Positions 26,428-36,278 of a stretch of 64,000 bases of DNA are shown one piece after another. The notes below the pieces were generated by a model. It searched no databases. It was given only the letters and a program-made list of their open reading frames with translations, and was not told the origin of the DNA. Each line of letters starts with the position of its first letter. Within the stretch, counting starts at the first letter, position 1. The position numbers and the translations under genes are program-made. Origin of the DNA: Ferruginibacter sp. (GTDB taxonomy: Bacteria > Bacteroidota > Bacteroidia > Chitinophagales > Chitinophagaceae); NCBI GenBank assembly GCA_017983695.1, contig JAGOAX010000010.1, positions 1 to 64,000 of the forward strand. The letters run 5' to 3'.

Positions 26428-27051
26428 TTATAATTTATCAACCACTCCATCCACTATCCCATAGGCAATAGATTCTTTAGCATCCATCCAATAGTCACGG
26501 TCAAAATCTTTCATTATTTTTTCAAAGGTTTGGCCGCAGTTATCTGCCAATAGTTTTGCACCCATTCCCTTGGTTTTTTTAATCTGCTCTGCCATAATTT
26601 CCAGGTCGGCACTGGTTCCCTGCCCTCCACCACTAGGTTGGTGTATCATTACTTCGCCATGAGGAAAAATAAAGCGGCGCCCTTTTGTACCACCGCTCAA
26701 TAATATACTTCCCATGCTGGCCGCCATACCCATACAAACTGTACTTACTGGTGAGCTTATCATTTGCATGGTATCATAAATTACCATACCGCTTACAACC
26801 ATACCACCGGGACTGTTAATATAAAAAGTTATCTCTTTTCCGGGATCTAATGCTTCCAGGTAAAGTAATCTTGCGGTAATGTCTTTTGCACTTTTATCAT
26901 CTACCACTCCCCATAAAAATATCTTGCGCTGTTCAATAAATTTTTTATCAAACTGCCAGCCACTCATCATTTTTTCCATTGGGTTTTCAGGCAGTTCTTT
27001 TGGATTTTCCTCTTCGTCAAAACGTATACTGTTCTTACTATAAAAATTCAT
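26428..27051 (-). CDS. clpP: ATP-dependent Clp protease proteolytic subunit (second of two)
   Basis: A 207-residue serine peptidase subunit. The triad is complete: Ser112 (GMAASMGS), His137 (VMIHQPS) and Asp186 (RDYWMD), with the Ser-His spacing of 25 and His-Asp spacing of 49 found in E. coli ClpP. It lies 43 bp downstream of the other clpP on the same strand, so the two likely form one transcript. Two active paralogs could build mixed or alternative barrels. The N-terminal 35 residues are more divergent and charged than usual. Confidence 0.93.
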   Translation of the reverse strand: MNFYSKNSIRFDEEENPKELPENPMEKMMSGWQFDKKFIEQRKIFLWGVVDDKSAKDITARLLYLEALDPGKEITFYINSPGGMVVSGMVIYDTMQMISSPVSTVCMGMAASMGSILLSGGTKGRRFIFPHGEVMIHQPSGGGQGTSADLEIMAEQIKKTKGMGAKLLADNCGQTFEKIMKDFDRDYWMDAKESIAYGIVDGVVDKL

Positions 27052-27094
27052 TGTATATTTTTTTGCTGTGTACTAATACTGTTAACAATTAAAA

Positions 27095-27790
27095 CTATTT
27101 ATCTTTTTTCAGTTTCCTGGGGTTCATCACCAGCACTTCATCCACCAATCCATATTCTTTTGCTTCGGTACTTGTCATCCAGTAATCACGGTTACTGTCT
27201 GCAGCAACTTTTTCTACCGACTGGCCGCTATGAAATGCAGTAATTTCATACAGCTCTCTCTTTATCTTTTTTATTTCATTTACTGTTATTTCAATATCAC
27301 TTGCCTGCCCGCCTGCGCCTGCACTGGGCTGGTGCATCATAATGCGGCTATGCTTTAGCGCTGTGCGTTTACCTTTTGCTCCGGCACATAATAATACCTG
27401 CCCCATGCTTGCGGCCATACCTGTACAAATAGTTGCTATATCGGGTGTAATAAACTGCATAGTATCATACATACCTAAGCCGGCATATACACTGCCGCCA
27501 GGGCTGTTGATGTACATTTGTATATCACGTGTGCGGTCGGTACTTTCTAAAAACAGTAATTGTGCTGTAACAATATTTGCTACCTCATCACTTATTGGAT
27601 ATCCCAGGAAAATAATCCTGTCCATCATTAACCTGCTGTACACGTCCATTACAGCTACATTCATTGGGCGTTCCTCAATAATATTAGGGGTAAGATTGGT
27701 TACATTATGTTTGATATAGCCGTCCAGTGCATTACTGCTTATTCCCTTATGCTTTACAGCAAACTTTTCAAATTCTTTTCCAAGGTTCAT
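27095..27790 (-). CDS. clpP: ATP-dependent Clp protease proteolytic subunit (first of two)
   Basis: A 231-residue ClpP with an intact triad Ser118 (GMAASMGQ), His143 (MMHQPSAG) and Asp192 (NRDYWM). Residues 1-45 form an N-terminal extension (likely a propeptide) longer than in the neighbouring paralog. It is the first gene of a clpP-clpP pair. The trigger-factor gene that often precedes clpP in other bacteria is absent; a membrane zinc peptidase gene lies upstream instead. Confidence 0.93.
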   Translation of the reverse strand: MNLGKEFEKFAVKHKGISSNALDGYIKHNVTNLTPNIIEERPMNVAVMDVYSRLMMDRIIFLGYPISDEVANIVTAQLLFLESTDRTRDIQMYINSPGGSVYAGLGMYDTMQFITPDIATICTGMAASMGQVLLCAGAKGKRTALKHSRIMMHQPSAGAGGQASDIEITVNEIKKIKRELYEITAFHSGQSVEKVAADSNRDYWMTSTEAKEYGLVDEVLVMNPRKLKKDK

Positions 27791-27868
27791 ATACGTGTGA
27801 TTACTTTATTTAAAATTAGTTTTACAAATATAATTGATAGTTACATGTGGCAATGATGAAATAAGTTT

Positions 27869-28564
27869 TTAATCTCTGCTGCGTGACTGGTAAATTAAAA
27901 TGTATTGCACCAGCATAGCAATTGATGCCAAGGCTGCCACTACATAAGTAAGTGCGGCCCACTTTAACGCATCTTTTGCTTTTTCATGTTCGGTTGTGGT
28001 TGTAATATTGGCAGTATCCAGCCATTTTAATGCCCTGGCCGATGCATCAAATTCAACCGGCAACGTTATTACAGAAAATAAAGTAGTTACTGCAAATAAG
28101 ATTATACCAATTAATAAAATAGTACTGTTACCTCCACCAAATCCAAACATACCCAAGCCTGCAATTATTACCCATTGCGATAAATTGCTGCTGATTTTAA
28201 CAGCAGGCACAAGCCTGCTGCGTAACATCAACATGGAGTAAGCGGTGGCATGTTGTACCGCATGCCCACATTCATGTGCTGCCACTGCTGCTGCTGATAC
28301 ATTCCTGCCTTCGTATACATCGGGGCTTAAATTAACTGTTTTAGTAAGTGGATTATAATGATCAGATAAAAACCCATCTACTGAAACCACCTGTACATCA
28401 TAAATGCCATTTTCTTTAAGCATTTTTTCAGCCACTTCTTTTCCACTCATTCCTTTGCTGGTTGGCACTTTAGCATACTCGGCAAATTTGCTTTTAAGCC
28501 TGTATTGAACAATCATGCCTAACAGCATAAAAAAAACAGAGATCAGTATAATACCTATTGTCAT
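27869..28564 (-). CDS. Membrane zinc metallopeptidase, YugP family
   Basis: A 231-residue membrane protein of the neutral zinc metallopeptidase YugP family. It has an N-terminal membrane helix (about 2-20), then the zinc motif HECGH within AAHECGHAVQHATAYS (about residues 95-110), and two or three further membrane segments, the last near 205-227. DHYNPLTKTVNLSP before the motif is typical. The substrate is not known. It lies upstream of the clpP pair on the same strand, 78 bp away, and could be cotranscribed. Confidence 0.88.
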   Translation of the reverse strand: MTIGIILISVFFMLLGMIVQYRLKSKFAEYAKVPTSKGMSGKEVAEKMLKENGIYDVQVVSVDGFLSDHYNPLTKTVNLSPDVYEGRNVSAAAVAAHECGHAVQHATAYSMLMLRSRLVPAVKISSNLSQWVIIAGLGMFGFGGGNSTILLIGIILFAVTTLFSVITLPVEFDASARALKWLDTANITTTTEHEKAKDALKWAALTYVVAALASIAMLVQYILIYQSRSRD

Positions 28565-28646
28565 AGTTGTAATTTTTAAAGTTCTTAAACTTTAAATCAA
28601 AAAGTATTCCTATTTAAATAACTGACAAAATTGCAAAATCAAACGA

Positions 28647-28679
28647 ATAAAAAAGTCCCCCGGAGTTACCGGAGGACTT
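28647..28679 (-). terminator. Intrinsic terminator after the 1877-residue T9SS protein gene
   Basis: An 11-bp stem with AAGTCC/CCCGG and CCGG/AGGACTT arms around AGTTA at 28653-28679. It is followed on the minus strand by a T-run and begins 25 bp after the gene's stop. Confidence 0.82.
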
Positions 28680-28703
28680 AAAGTTATTGGAGATGAGTTT
28701 GTA

Positions 28704-31700
28704 TTATCTCAGCACTTCTGCTCTTCCCATTGCCAGGCGGTTACCATTTACGTCAACCACTTCTATCCAGTAAACACCGGTTCCGTGGTTTCTTAAATCG
28801 ATATCCATTCTTGCATAAGGAGCAGTTATAGAGTAGGTTTTTGTTACTACCCTCTTACCTCTTGCATCATATACATTTATTCCTCTTGGTAAACCGGTAT
28901 TGTTTATTATACTATAGTACCTAACCTGGAACTGGCCACTATTAGGGTTAGGATAGATAAATACTTTACCACTTACTGAATCGGTAATAGATACAATGCC
29001 AGAAGTATTGCTACAACCATTTACGTCTGTAACCCTCAGTGAGTAATCACCCAGACCGTCAATATCAACAATCAATGAACCTGCATTGCCGTTCGCTACT
29101 GCATTGCCGTTTCTCAGCCAAGTATAAGAAGAGGCTGCAGGGCTAACGCTTGAAGACAATGTGGTTTTTAACCCAGGGAACAGTTTCTTATAAAGAGAAG
29201 CTGAAATGGTTATTGTTGGTAATGGATTAACAGTTAACAAACGATGTGCTGAGTTAACTGCAACACAAGGTGCTGCACCAGATACCATACAACGATATAA
29301 ATATCCGTTCATTGAAACCGGAGGTGCAGTAATGGTTAATGTTGCAGTAGTTGCACCGGCATATACACCGCCGTTTGAAACATTAGCAAAATTATTACCA
29401 TTATCAGTACTTACCTGCCATTGGTAGCCTGGTGTTGTACCGGCGGCAGCTATTGTAAAGCTGGTTACCTTGTCGGTACAAACTGCAGCATTAACTGGTT
29501 GAGATGTGATACTTATTGGTTGATTAACAGTAACCACAACAGTTCTTGCTGGTGATGTACATGGTAATACAGCTCCCGAAACCAAACTTACACTACCTCT
29601 GAAACCTCTTGGTGTAAAGGTTGGTGCTGCTGGTGCTGCTACACCACCATAACCAATATTTGTACCGGTAATAATATCACAACCACCGGCTGAAGATATA
29701 AAGGTGCCTGCAGCAAGGGTACTATAAGATATATTAGCACCACCATTAAGTAATCCCTGTATAGCTATACCATAAGTGGCGCCTGCAGGTATTACCAAAT
29801 TTTGACCAGTAAGTAAAGTTTGCGGAGTTAACGCAGTAGTAACAGTTACTGATCCTGTTCCTAATTGTGTCCATCCATTTGCAACACTTATAGCTCCGGG
29901 TAAACCGTTAATAGCAGATGTTTTATAGAATGCTGCTGTTGCTGTTGTCCCCGTAGCAAGATAACCCGAAGTAATGTCTGTAAGTGTAACAGGATATGCA
30001 TTATTATTCCTGATATTAAATGTAACCAGTGCCTGACCATTACCAGAAGCAGAATTGGTTGCAGGAACTACTGGTGCAGGTGGCAGGCTGTTAACTGTTA
30101 CCAGGTAATTATTAGCTCCTATTGTTAGTGGCTGTGCCCATACACTATCAACCGCTGTACCGGCTACATATGGTGTACCAACTGCATCACTGAATAACCC
30201 AGTGGCAGGGCTCCAAACTGCTGGTTGTGCAGGAACACCCTGTACATAAGTAATCTTAAGTGTCCAGTTTTCAATAAATCCAACATCGCCTGCGCCGTCA
30301 TCAGCACCTGCTAAAGTCCAGGTACCGTTTGGAACAGAATACAAAGCCCCCCAATTAGCTGCAGTAGCTGCAAAACCAGTTGGGTCACCAAAGGTATAAC
30401 CTGGTGTAACTCCACCATTGATTAAATCAGCTTTAAACGTAGCAGTATATGGTTGCGTTCCTCCGCTTAAAGCAGCGGTTCCCGCAGAACTGATCACGGT
30501 ATTAGTGAAATTAGCACCCGGGTTGCCCGTTGCCCCCATGTTCTTGTCAAGATTTAAAACCTGCCCATTAGGAGCTTTTAAATTAAACGTCATATCGGCT
30601 ATATACGTATGCGTAACATTCAGGGTAACTGAAACCGATGAAATAGTAGCTCCCGAAGGTATACCTGTTATATTTAAGCTAGTTGGTGCAGTTCCCGCAG
30701 GATTAGCATCTAAGATCGGTATGTGTACAGTACCAGATGCAAAAGAAACTGTTGTTGTTGTTGAAGAAGAACTCTTCAGCTTAACAGGTAAATCTCCTAA
30801 ACACATTGCCACAGGATTAGGTGTAACAGTTGGTGCTGGTGGAGTGTAGTTTATTAAAGCTGTTGCAGAACTGCTACAACCTGTTGTAGTGTTAGTGCCT
30901 GTTACTGTATATGATGTAAACACTTTTGGTGCAGCATAAACAGTAGCAAGGTTAGTACCGGTATAGGCTGTTGTTGTACCAGTATTGGTGAATAAGCCAG
31001 CAACAGGAGACCATACATAAGTATCACCACCGCCTGCAGTTAATGCCAGTCCATTAGAACCTTCAACACCACCACAACCAGAAGTTGGGGTAACTGTTAT
31101 AGCTGGTAATGCTTTTACAGTTAAAATGGCGCCATTAGAATTAGCAGCAGGGCTGCATATTCCGGATACAACACACCGGTAGCGATTATTAGTCATTACT
31201 GCTGTTGTTGGATTGATGGTTAATGTAACTGTATTTACACCTGAGTAAGGTGCACCATTATTAAGACTTGTCCAGGTAACACCACCGTTGGTGCTTTCCT
31301 GCCATTGATAAGTAATATTTGTTCCAGTACCTGCTATAGTAAATGTTGCAGAAGAGCCAGCACAAACTGATGTATTAACAGGTTGTGTTGTTACTGCAGG
31401 ACGCTGATTTACATTAAGTGTAATAGAAGCTGTACCTGAACAACCACTGCCATTGGTAGCTACAACTGTATATGTGGTAGTGGCACCAGGAGAAGCTGCA
31501 ACCGGATTGGTATTGGTAGCATTAAGCCCTGTAGCCGGAGACCATACATAAGTTAGACCCGGGTTATTTGAAAGTGCATTATAATTAAGCGTCAAACTCC
31601 AGTTGGTAATAGTACCTGCATCACTTCCTACATTATCAGTTGCACCAAATAACCATGTGCCATTTAACAGGCCTGCGGTGTTGTATAATGGAGCAAATGT

Positions 31701-34337
31701 TGTTGCACTATTTGCAAATCCTGCAGGTGCAGGAGCTGCTAAATTACCATCTGGCAAGAAAGTACCAGTAAATGGTGCTGCGCCAGAAGCTATTGGAGTA
31801 ACAGCTGTAGAACTGATAACAGTATTAACAAAATTATCAGCAGAGCCGCCTCTATGATTTACAAGGTTTAATACCTGGTTATTTGGAGCTTTTAAAAATA
31901 AAGCCACATCGCCATCCCAGGTATGGGTAATATTAAAGGTTACACTTGCGCTTGTACCCACAGCTGTTGCAGGAACACCTGCTACAATTAACGGAGTGCT
32001 AACACCAACTAAATTACCGTCTGGTATAGCAACGCTGATAGGACCCGAACTTACTGTAACTGTTCCTGCTGCTGCCGATAATGCAGTTAATAATGCAGGA
32101 TCGCCAGCACATATTGTAGTTGGTACATCTGAGGTAATAACTAAATTACCAACTCCTGCTGCAATAAAGGTTACTGTTGCAGTTGTTGAATATGCCGCTA
32201 AGCAACCACTACTTTGAACCAGCGCCCTGTATTGTGTAGTTTGTGTAAGATTAGTTACTGTTAAAGTTGTTGTAGTGTTAGCAATATTTACCCAGGTTAC
32301 CCCAGCATCTATTGATGATTCCCAACGGATGATATTACCAATACTTCCGGTTAATGTCAACGTTGTTGAGTTTGGACCGGCACAAGCACTGGTGCTTGAT
32401 GAAGACATTGTACCACCTTGAGATAAAGTAGTAATTGTTAAAGTTGCTGCATTACTGGTGGCCACAACAGGACATCCTGCTGAAGACACTATACAACGGA
32501 ATTGTTTACCATTATCACCGGCAACTGCAGTAAATGAATATACCGCAGCTGTTGCGCCACCAATAGGAGCCCAGGTTACACCGTTATCGGTACTAACCTG
32601 CCATTGATATGATAATGCACCACCAGCGTTAGCTGTAACAGAAAAAGATGCTGTAGTTGCAACGCAAACTGTTGAATTAGCAGGCTGACTTGTAATTTGA
32701 GCACCGCCGCCAGTAATAGTAAAGTTAACCATACGGGTTGCCCAGTTACCAAAAGTACCCAGCCCGGTTCTGCAATATTGTCCTACACCCCAAAAACTTC
32801 CGTTAGAAGGATCAACAGCTAAGGTGTTATAATCCCCCATCCTGTTAGTACCGTTTACTACAGTACCTTCTATTACTGAAGTCTCAGGGATTGACATCTG
32901 TCCTAATGGATCGCAGGTTGTTCTCCCTGTAATTCTTACGGAGGGGAATACAGGAGGAGTTCCAGGACCATTTACATTATATATCAAACCAATATCTCCA
33001 TTTGCATTTTGAGTAATAGACCCCATGTATCTATTATTATTATCAGTGCCGGAAACTGTTCCTTGCTGATACATACTCCAGGCACCAGCTCCTCCTGTTC
33101 TGCGTAGTTCCCACCAACGCACACCACCAATACCACTGCCCACATTGGTTGTAAAGTTAGCAACCATAGATTCATGAGTACCGAAATTACGGTAGCTTAC
33201 TTTATGCATTAACTGTCCTTCGATACCCCTTATGTTCTGGCCACCTGCAGGTTGTGTTATACAAGCAGCAGCTCCACACAAGGTAGAAGTAAAAGGAGCA
33301 GACACTATACTTTCCATCGGGCCAATAACTGACAGTGCCGGGTTGGTAAAGTTTGGTGTATACGTAAAAGTGAATATGCTATCCACATCATTTGGATCTC
33401 CTGTATCTGAATCATCTTCAAAAAATGAGAATAGCCCGCTTTGATTTGAAACTGCAGGACCATCTTGGTAGACAGGCAGGTTTGTAAACATACGGTTACG
33501 TATTTCAGGAGTTTGGTCAAACCTGAAACTTACAACTGTTGCAGTTGCAGCACCGGCTAACATTGCAGCCCTGTCGAAAGCATAAATTGAAGAACCTACA
33601 TAGCTTGGCTGAAAATCATGCGTAATGCCATAGTAAGCATTATGCCAAACTGAATAGTGGGGATAATCTGCACTATAAGGAAAAGTGTAAGAATAAATTT
33701 TATAAGTACCGGTAGGGTTGTTTGTTGTTGAAACCGCCCATACCAATGTATTGATGCTGGCACCTGCAAACTCTGTTAGTATCCACCTGTCGGCAAGTTG
33801 ATCATACATTACAACAGGATCGCCTGCACCTGCAATACCAGTTAATGAAGTTAAAACTGTTGGCCCTTGTACCACCACACCAGCTTTATTCCATATAATA
33901 AATTGAGAGCCGCTACTGTGATTGATAATTTCAATTACATGGTTAGGTCCTACTGCTATATTATTATCTGATGGCGCAAACCCTGTTGCAGTTATCCCAT
34001 CAAAATTTTGGTTTATTGTAGCTGCTGCAGTTGTTGATGATGGAATAATGTTCCCCTGCAAAGCCATGTCTTTTTGGGTCTTGCTCGAAAACTTGTTCCG
34101 CACCATATCCCTGTCGCCATTGTGTCTTAAAACACCTCCAATAATACCGTGCTCATCTCTTGTTATCTGAAGAGGTTCGCCATACATTGTTGTTTTGTCA
34201 ATTTCTGAAAGCCTGGGTGTAGTTCTTACAAGCTTACCCACAACTGTAGAAAATTGTGGACTTTGCTGTGCTGTTCCATAACTGCAAAACAGCATAAACA
34301 TGACCCCGGTAAATAATAGCCGAGTAAAATTTTTCAT
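28704..34337 (-). CDS. Giant secreted T9SS-exported multi-domain protein (1877 residues)
   Basis: A signal peptide (about 1-23) is followed by an N-terminal module of roughly 530 residues shared with the protein at 36279-39911 (VGKLVRTTPRLSEID, AVGPNHVIEIIN, GDPVVMYDQLADRW, GDYNTLAVDPS). Then come several Ig-like repeats of the type YQWQVSTDNGVTW, two P-domain-like beta sandwiches (ITHTWDGDVALFLKAPNNQ and THTYIADMTFNLKAPNGQ), SPATGL-type repeats, and a C-terminal T9SS sorting domain beginning at IYPNPNSGQF. It is a probable cell-surface adhesin or matrix protein; no catalytic motif was recognised. The C-terminal domain differs from that of the two other giant proteins in the window. Confidence 0.85.
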   Translation of the reverse strand: MKNFTRLLFTGVMFMLFCSYGTAQQSPQFSTVVGKLVRTTPRLSEIDKTTMYGEPLQITRDEHGIIGGVLRHNGDRDMVRNKFSSKTQKDMALQGNIIPSSTTAAATINQNFDGITATGFAPSDNNIAVGPNHVIEIINHSSGSQFIIWNKAGVVVQGPTVLTSLTGIAGAGDPVVMYDQLADRWILTEFAGASINTLVWAVSTTNNPTGTYKIYSYTFPYSADYPHYSVWHNAYYGITHDFQPSYVGSSIYAFDRAAMLAGAATATVVSFRFDQTPEIRNRMFTNLPVYQDGPAVSNQSGLFSFFEDDSDTGDPNDVDSIFTFTYTPNFTNPALSVIGPMESIVSAPFTSTLCGAAACITQPAGGQNIRGIEGQLMHKVSYRNFGTHESMVANFTTNVGSGIGGVRWWELRRTGGAGAWSMYQQGTVSGTDNNNRYMGSITQNANGDIGLIYNVNGPGTPPVFPSVRITGRTTCDPLGQMSIPETSVIEGTVVNGTNRMGDYNTLAVDPSNGSFWGVGQYCRTGLGTFGNWATRMVNFTITGGGAQITSQPANSTVCVATTASFSVTANAGGALSYQWQVSTDNGVTWAPIGGATAAVYSFTAVAGDNGKQFRCIVSSAGCPVVATSNAATLTITTLSQGGTMSSSSTSACAGPNSTTLTLTGSIGNIIRWESSIDAGVTWVNIANTTTTLTVTNLTQTTQYRALVQSSGCLAAYSTTATVTFIAAGVGNLVITSDVPTTICAGDPALLTALSAAAGTVTVSSGPISVAIPDGNLVGVSTPLIVAGVPATAVGTSASVTFNITHTWDGDVALFLKAPNNQVLNLVNHRGGSADNFVNTVISSTAVTPIASGAAPFTGTFLPDGNLAAPAPAGFANSATTFAPLYNTAGLLNGTWLFGATDNVGSDAGTITNWSLTLNYNALSNNPGLTYVWSPATGLNATNTNPVAASPGATTTYTVVATNGSGCSGTASITLNVNQRPAVTTQPVNTSVCAGSSATFTIAGTGTNITYQWQESTNGGVTWTSLNNGAPYSGVNTVTLTINPTTAVMTNNRYRCVVSGICSPAANSNGAILTVKALPAITVTPTSGCGGVEGSNGLALTAGGGDTYVWSPVAGLFTNTGTTTAYTGTNLATVYAAPKVFTSYTVTGTNTTTGCSSSATALINYTPPAPTVTPNPVAMCLGDLPVKLKSSSSTTTTVSFASGTVHIPILDANPAGTAPTSLNITGIPSGATISSVSVTLNVTHTYIADMTFNLKAPNGQVLNLDKNMGATGNPGANFTNTVISSAGTAALSGGTQPYTATFKADLINGGVTPGYTFGDPTGFAATAANWGALYSVPNGTWTLAGADDGAGDVGFIENWTLKITYVQGVPAQPAVWSPATGLFSDAVGTPYVAGTAVDSVWAQPLTIGANNYLVTVNSLPPAPVVPATNSASGNGQALVTFNIRNNNAYPVTLTDITSGYLATGTTATAAFYKTSAINGLPGAISVANGWTQLGTGSVTVTTALTPQTLLTGQNLVIPAGATYGIAIQGLLNGGANISYSTLAAGTFISSAGGCDIITGTNIGYGGVAAPAAPTFTPRGFRGSVSLVSGAVLPCTSPARTVVVTVNQPISITSQPVNAAVCTDKVTSFTIAAAGTTPGYQWQVSTDNGNNFANVSNGGVYAGATTATLTITAPPVSMNGYLYRCMVSGAAPCVAVNSAHRLLTVNPLPTITISASLYKKLFPGLKTTLSSSVSPAASSYTWLRNGNAVANGNAGSLIVDIDGLGDYSLRVTDVNGCSNTSGIVSITDSVSGKVFIYPNPNSGQFQVRYYSIINNTGLPRGINVYDARGKRVVTKTYSITAPYARMDIDLRNHGTGVYWIEVVDVNGNRLAMGRAEVLR

Positions 34338-34466
34338 ATCTCTTTAGTTTTAGTAATGGGCAAACTTAACAAAATAATATGATTATAAATAAAATTTACT
34401 GACTTTTTTTATTCCTTAATCTGCCGTGATATTTTAGCGTATTACCGGTTTAAAGTATCATTTTTT

Positions 34467-34497
34467 TTGACATTCCAAAACTCAACCCCTACCTTTG
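34467..34497 (+). promoter_or_regulatory. Promoter of atpA (-33 TTG, -7 TACCTTTG)
   Basis: TTG at 34467-34469 and TACCTTTG at 34490-34497, with 20 bp between them, fit the Bacteroidota -33/-7 consensus well. The -7 box lies 44 bp before the atpA ATG. This is the best complete promoter in the window. Confidence 0.7.
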
Positions 34498-34541
34498 CAG
34501 CCTGAAAAAAAGAGCTTTTTAAACTAAATAATTGATATTTT

Positions 34542-36119
34542 ATGGTAGAAATTAAACCGGATGAAATTTCGGCGATTCTGCGCCAGCAGCTAAGCAATTT
34601 TAATGCTTCTGCAAGCCTGGAAGAAGTAGGAACAGTGTTACAGGTGGGTGATGGTATTGCCCGTGTGTATGGGCTTAACAACGTACGCAGTGGCGAACTG
34701 GTTGAATTTGATAATGGCGTAAAAGCTATTGCACTTAACCTGGAAGAAGATAATGTGGGTGTGGTATTGATGGGTGACAGCGGTGCAATTAAAGAAGGTG
34801 ATAAAGTAAAACGTACCGGCCAGATTGCTTCTATTAAAGTAGGAGAAGGTATGAGCGGACGTGTTATTAATACTTTGGGTGAACCAATTGATGGTAAAGG
34901 CCCTATTAAAGGGGAATTGTATGAAATGCCTTTAGAGCGTAAAGCCCCAGGGGTAATTTTTCGTGAGCCGGTTAAAGAACCATTGCAAACAGGTATTAAA
35001 GCAATTGATGCGATGATTCCTATTGGCCGTGGACAACGTGAGTTGATTATTGGTGACCGCCAGACCGGTAAAACTGCCATTGCAGTGGATACTATCATCA
35101 ACCAAAAAGAATTTTACGCAGCAGGTAAACCTGTTTACTGTATATATGTAGCTATCGGACAAAAAGCCAGTACCATCGCTGGTATTATGAAGACTTTGGA
35201 AGAAAATGGCGCAATGGCTTATACTACTATTGTTGCAGCCTCCGCTTCTGATCCTGCTCCATTACAATTCTATGCCCCATTTGCCGGTGCTGCTATTGGT
35301 GAATTTTTCCGTGATACCGGAAGGCCTGCATTAATTATTTATGATGATCTTTCTAAACAGGCTGTTGCTTACCGTGAGGTATCATTATTATTACGCCGTC
35401 CGCCGGGCCGTGAGGCTTACCCAGGTGACGTATTCTACCTGCATAGCCGTTTATTAGAAAGAGCTGCAAAAGTTATTGCCAAAGATGATATTGCTGCACA
35501 AATGAATGACTTGCCTGCAAGTATAAAGCATTTGGTAAAAGGTGGCGGTAGCTTAACTGCTTTACCTATTATTGAAACACAGGCGGGTGACGTTTCTGCT
35601 TATATTCCTACTAACGTAATTTCTATTACCGACGGACAGATATTTTTAGAAGGTAACTTATTTAATGCCGGTATTCGTCCTGCTATTAACGTAGGTATAT
35701 CTGTAAGCCGTGTGGGTGGTAATGCACAGATTAAATCGATGAAAAAAGTGGCAGGTACGCTTAAATTAGATCAGGCATTGTACCGTGAGCTGGAAGCCTT
35801 CAGTAAATTTGGTGGTGATCTGGATGCTGCTACAAAAAATGTAATTGACAAAGGTGCAAGAAACGTAGAGATATTAAAACAGTTGCAATATTCACCAATG
35901 TCGGTTGAAAAACAAGTTGCAATTATTTACTTAGGTACCCAGGGTTTATTAAAAAATGTTGCTGTAAAAAATGTAAAAGCTTTTGAAGAACATTTTTTAA
36001 TGGAAATGGATAACAAATACCCAGAAGTTTTAGCTGAGTTCAAGAAAGGTAATCTATCTGACGATGGCATTAAAAAAGTAACTGAACTGGCTGCTGGTTT
36101 AGTGGGACAGTACAAATAA
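34542..36119 (+). CDS. atpA: F1F0 ATP synthase subunit alpha
   Basis: A 525-residue alpha subunit of the F1 sector. It shows the N-terminal region with [14 protein letters not shown], Walker A GDRQTGKT, the PAMQS-free family segments [15 protein letters not shown] and [16 protein letters not shown], and [16 protein letters not shown]. Length is normal. It is notable for standing alone: no atpH upstream and no atpG downstream. It has its own promoter and terminator and is flanked by two divergently pointing genes for related giant secreted proteins. Confidence 0.97.
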   Translation: MVEIKPDEISAILRQQLSNFNASASLEEVGTVLQVGDGIARVYGLNNVRSGELVEFDNGVKAIALNLEEDNVGVVLMGDSGAIKEGDKVKRTGQIASIKVGEGMSGRVINTLGEPIDGKGPIKGELYEMPLERKAPGVIFREPVKEPLQTGIKAIDAMIPIGRGQRELIIGDRQTGKTAIAVDTIINQKEFYAAGKPVYCIYVAIGQKASTIAGIMKTLEENGAMAYTTIVAASASDPAPLQFYAPFAGAAIGEFFRDTGRPALIIYDDLSKQAVAYREVSLLLRRPPGREAYPGDVFYLHSRLLERAAKVIAKDDIAAQMNDLPASIKHLVKGGGSLTALPIIETQAGDVSAYIPTNVISITDGQIFLEGNLFNAGIRPAINVGISVSRVGGNAQIKSMKKVAGTLKLDQALYRELEAFSKFGGDLDAATKNVIDKGARNVEILKQLQYSPMSVEKQVAIIYLGTQGLLKNVAVKNVKAFEEHFLMEMDNKYPEVLAEFKKGNLSDDGIKKVTELAAGLVGQYK

Positions 36120-36140
36120 TCGTTATACTCAAAAGTATAA

Positions 36141-36173
36141 AAAAGGTTCAAAATTTTATTTTGAACCTTTTTT
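36141..36173 (+). terminator. Intrinsic terminator after atpA
   Basis: A 14-bp stem (AAAAGGTTCAAAAT with ATTTTGAACCTTTT, 3-nt loop), followed by T residues, 21 bp after the stop. It is symmetrical enough to act on both strands. Confidence 0.88.
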
Positions 36174-36278
36174 ATTATCCCTATTTTTATTTTTACTGCT
36201 GCTATATGATTTATTTTTTTTAATACTATTTTTTTTTAGTATTATTACTATTATAAATTTCCACACAAATTTTTATAC

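Noticed and set aside
30418..30849. Plus-strand frames inside the 1877-residue protein gene (also 31603-31857, 31996-32217, 33232-33444)
   Set aside because: They are long only because the minus-strand gene is codon-biased; no start signals or domains.
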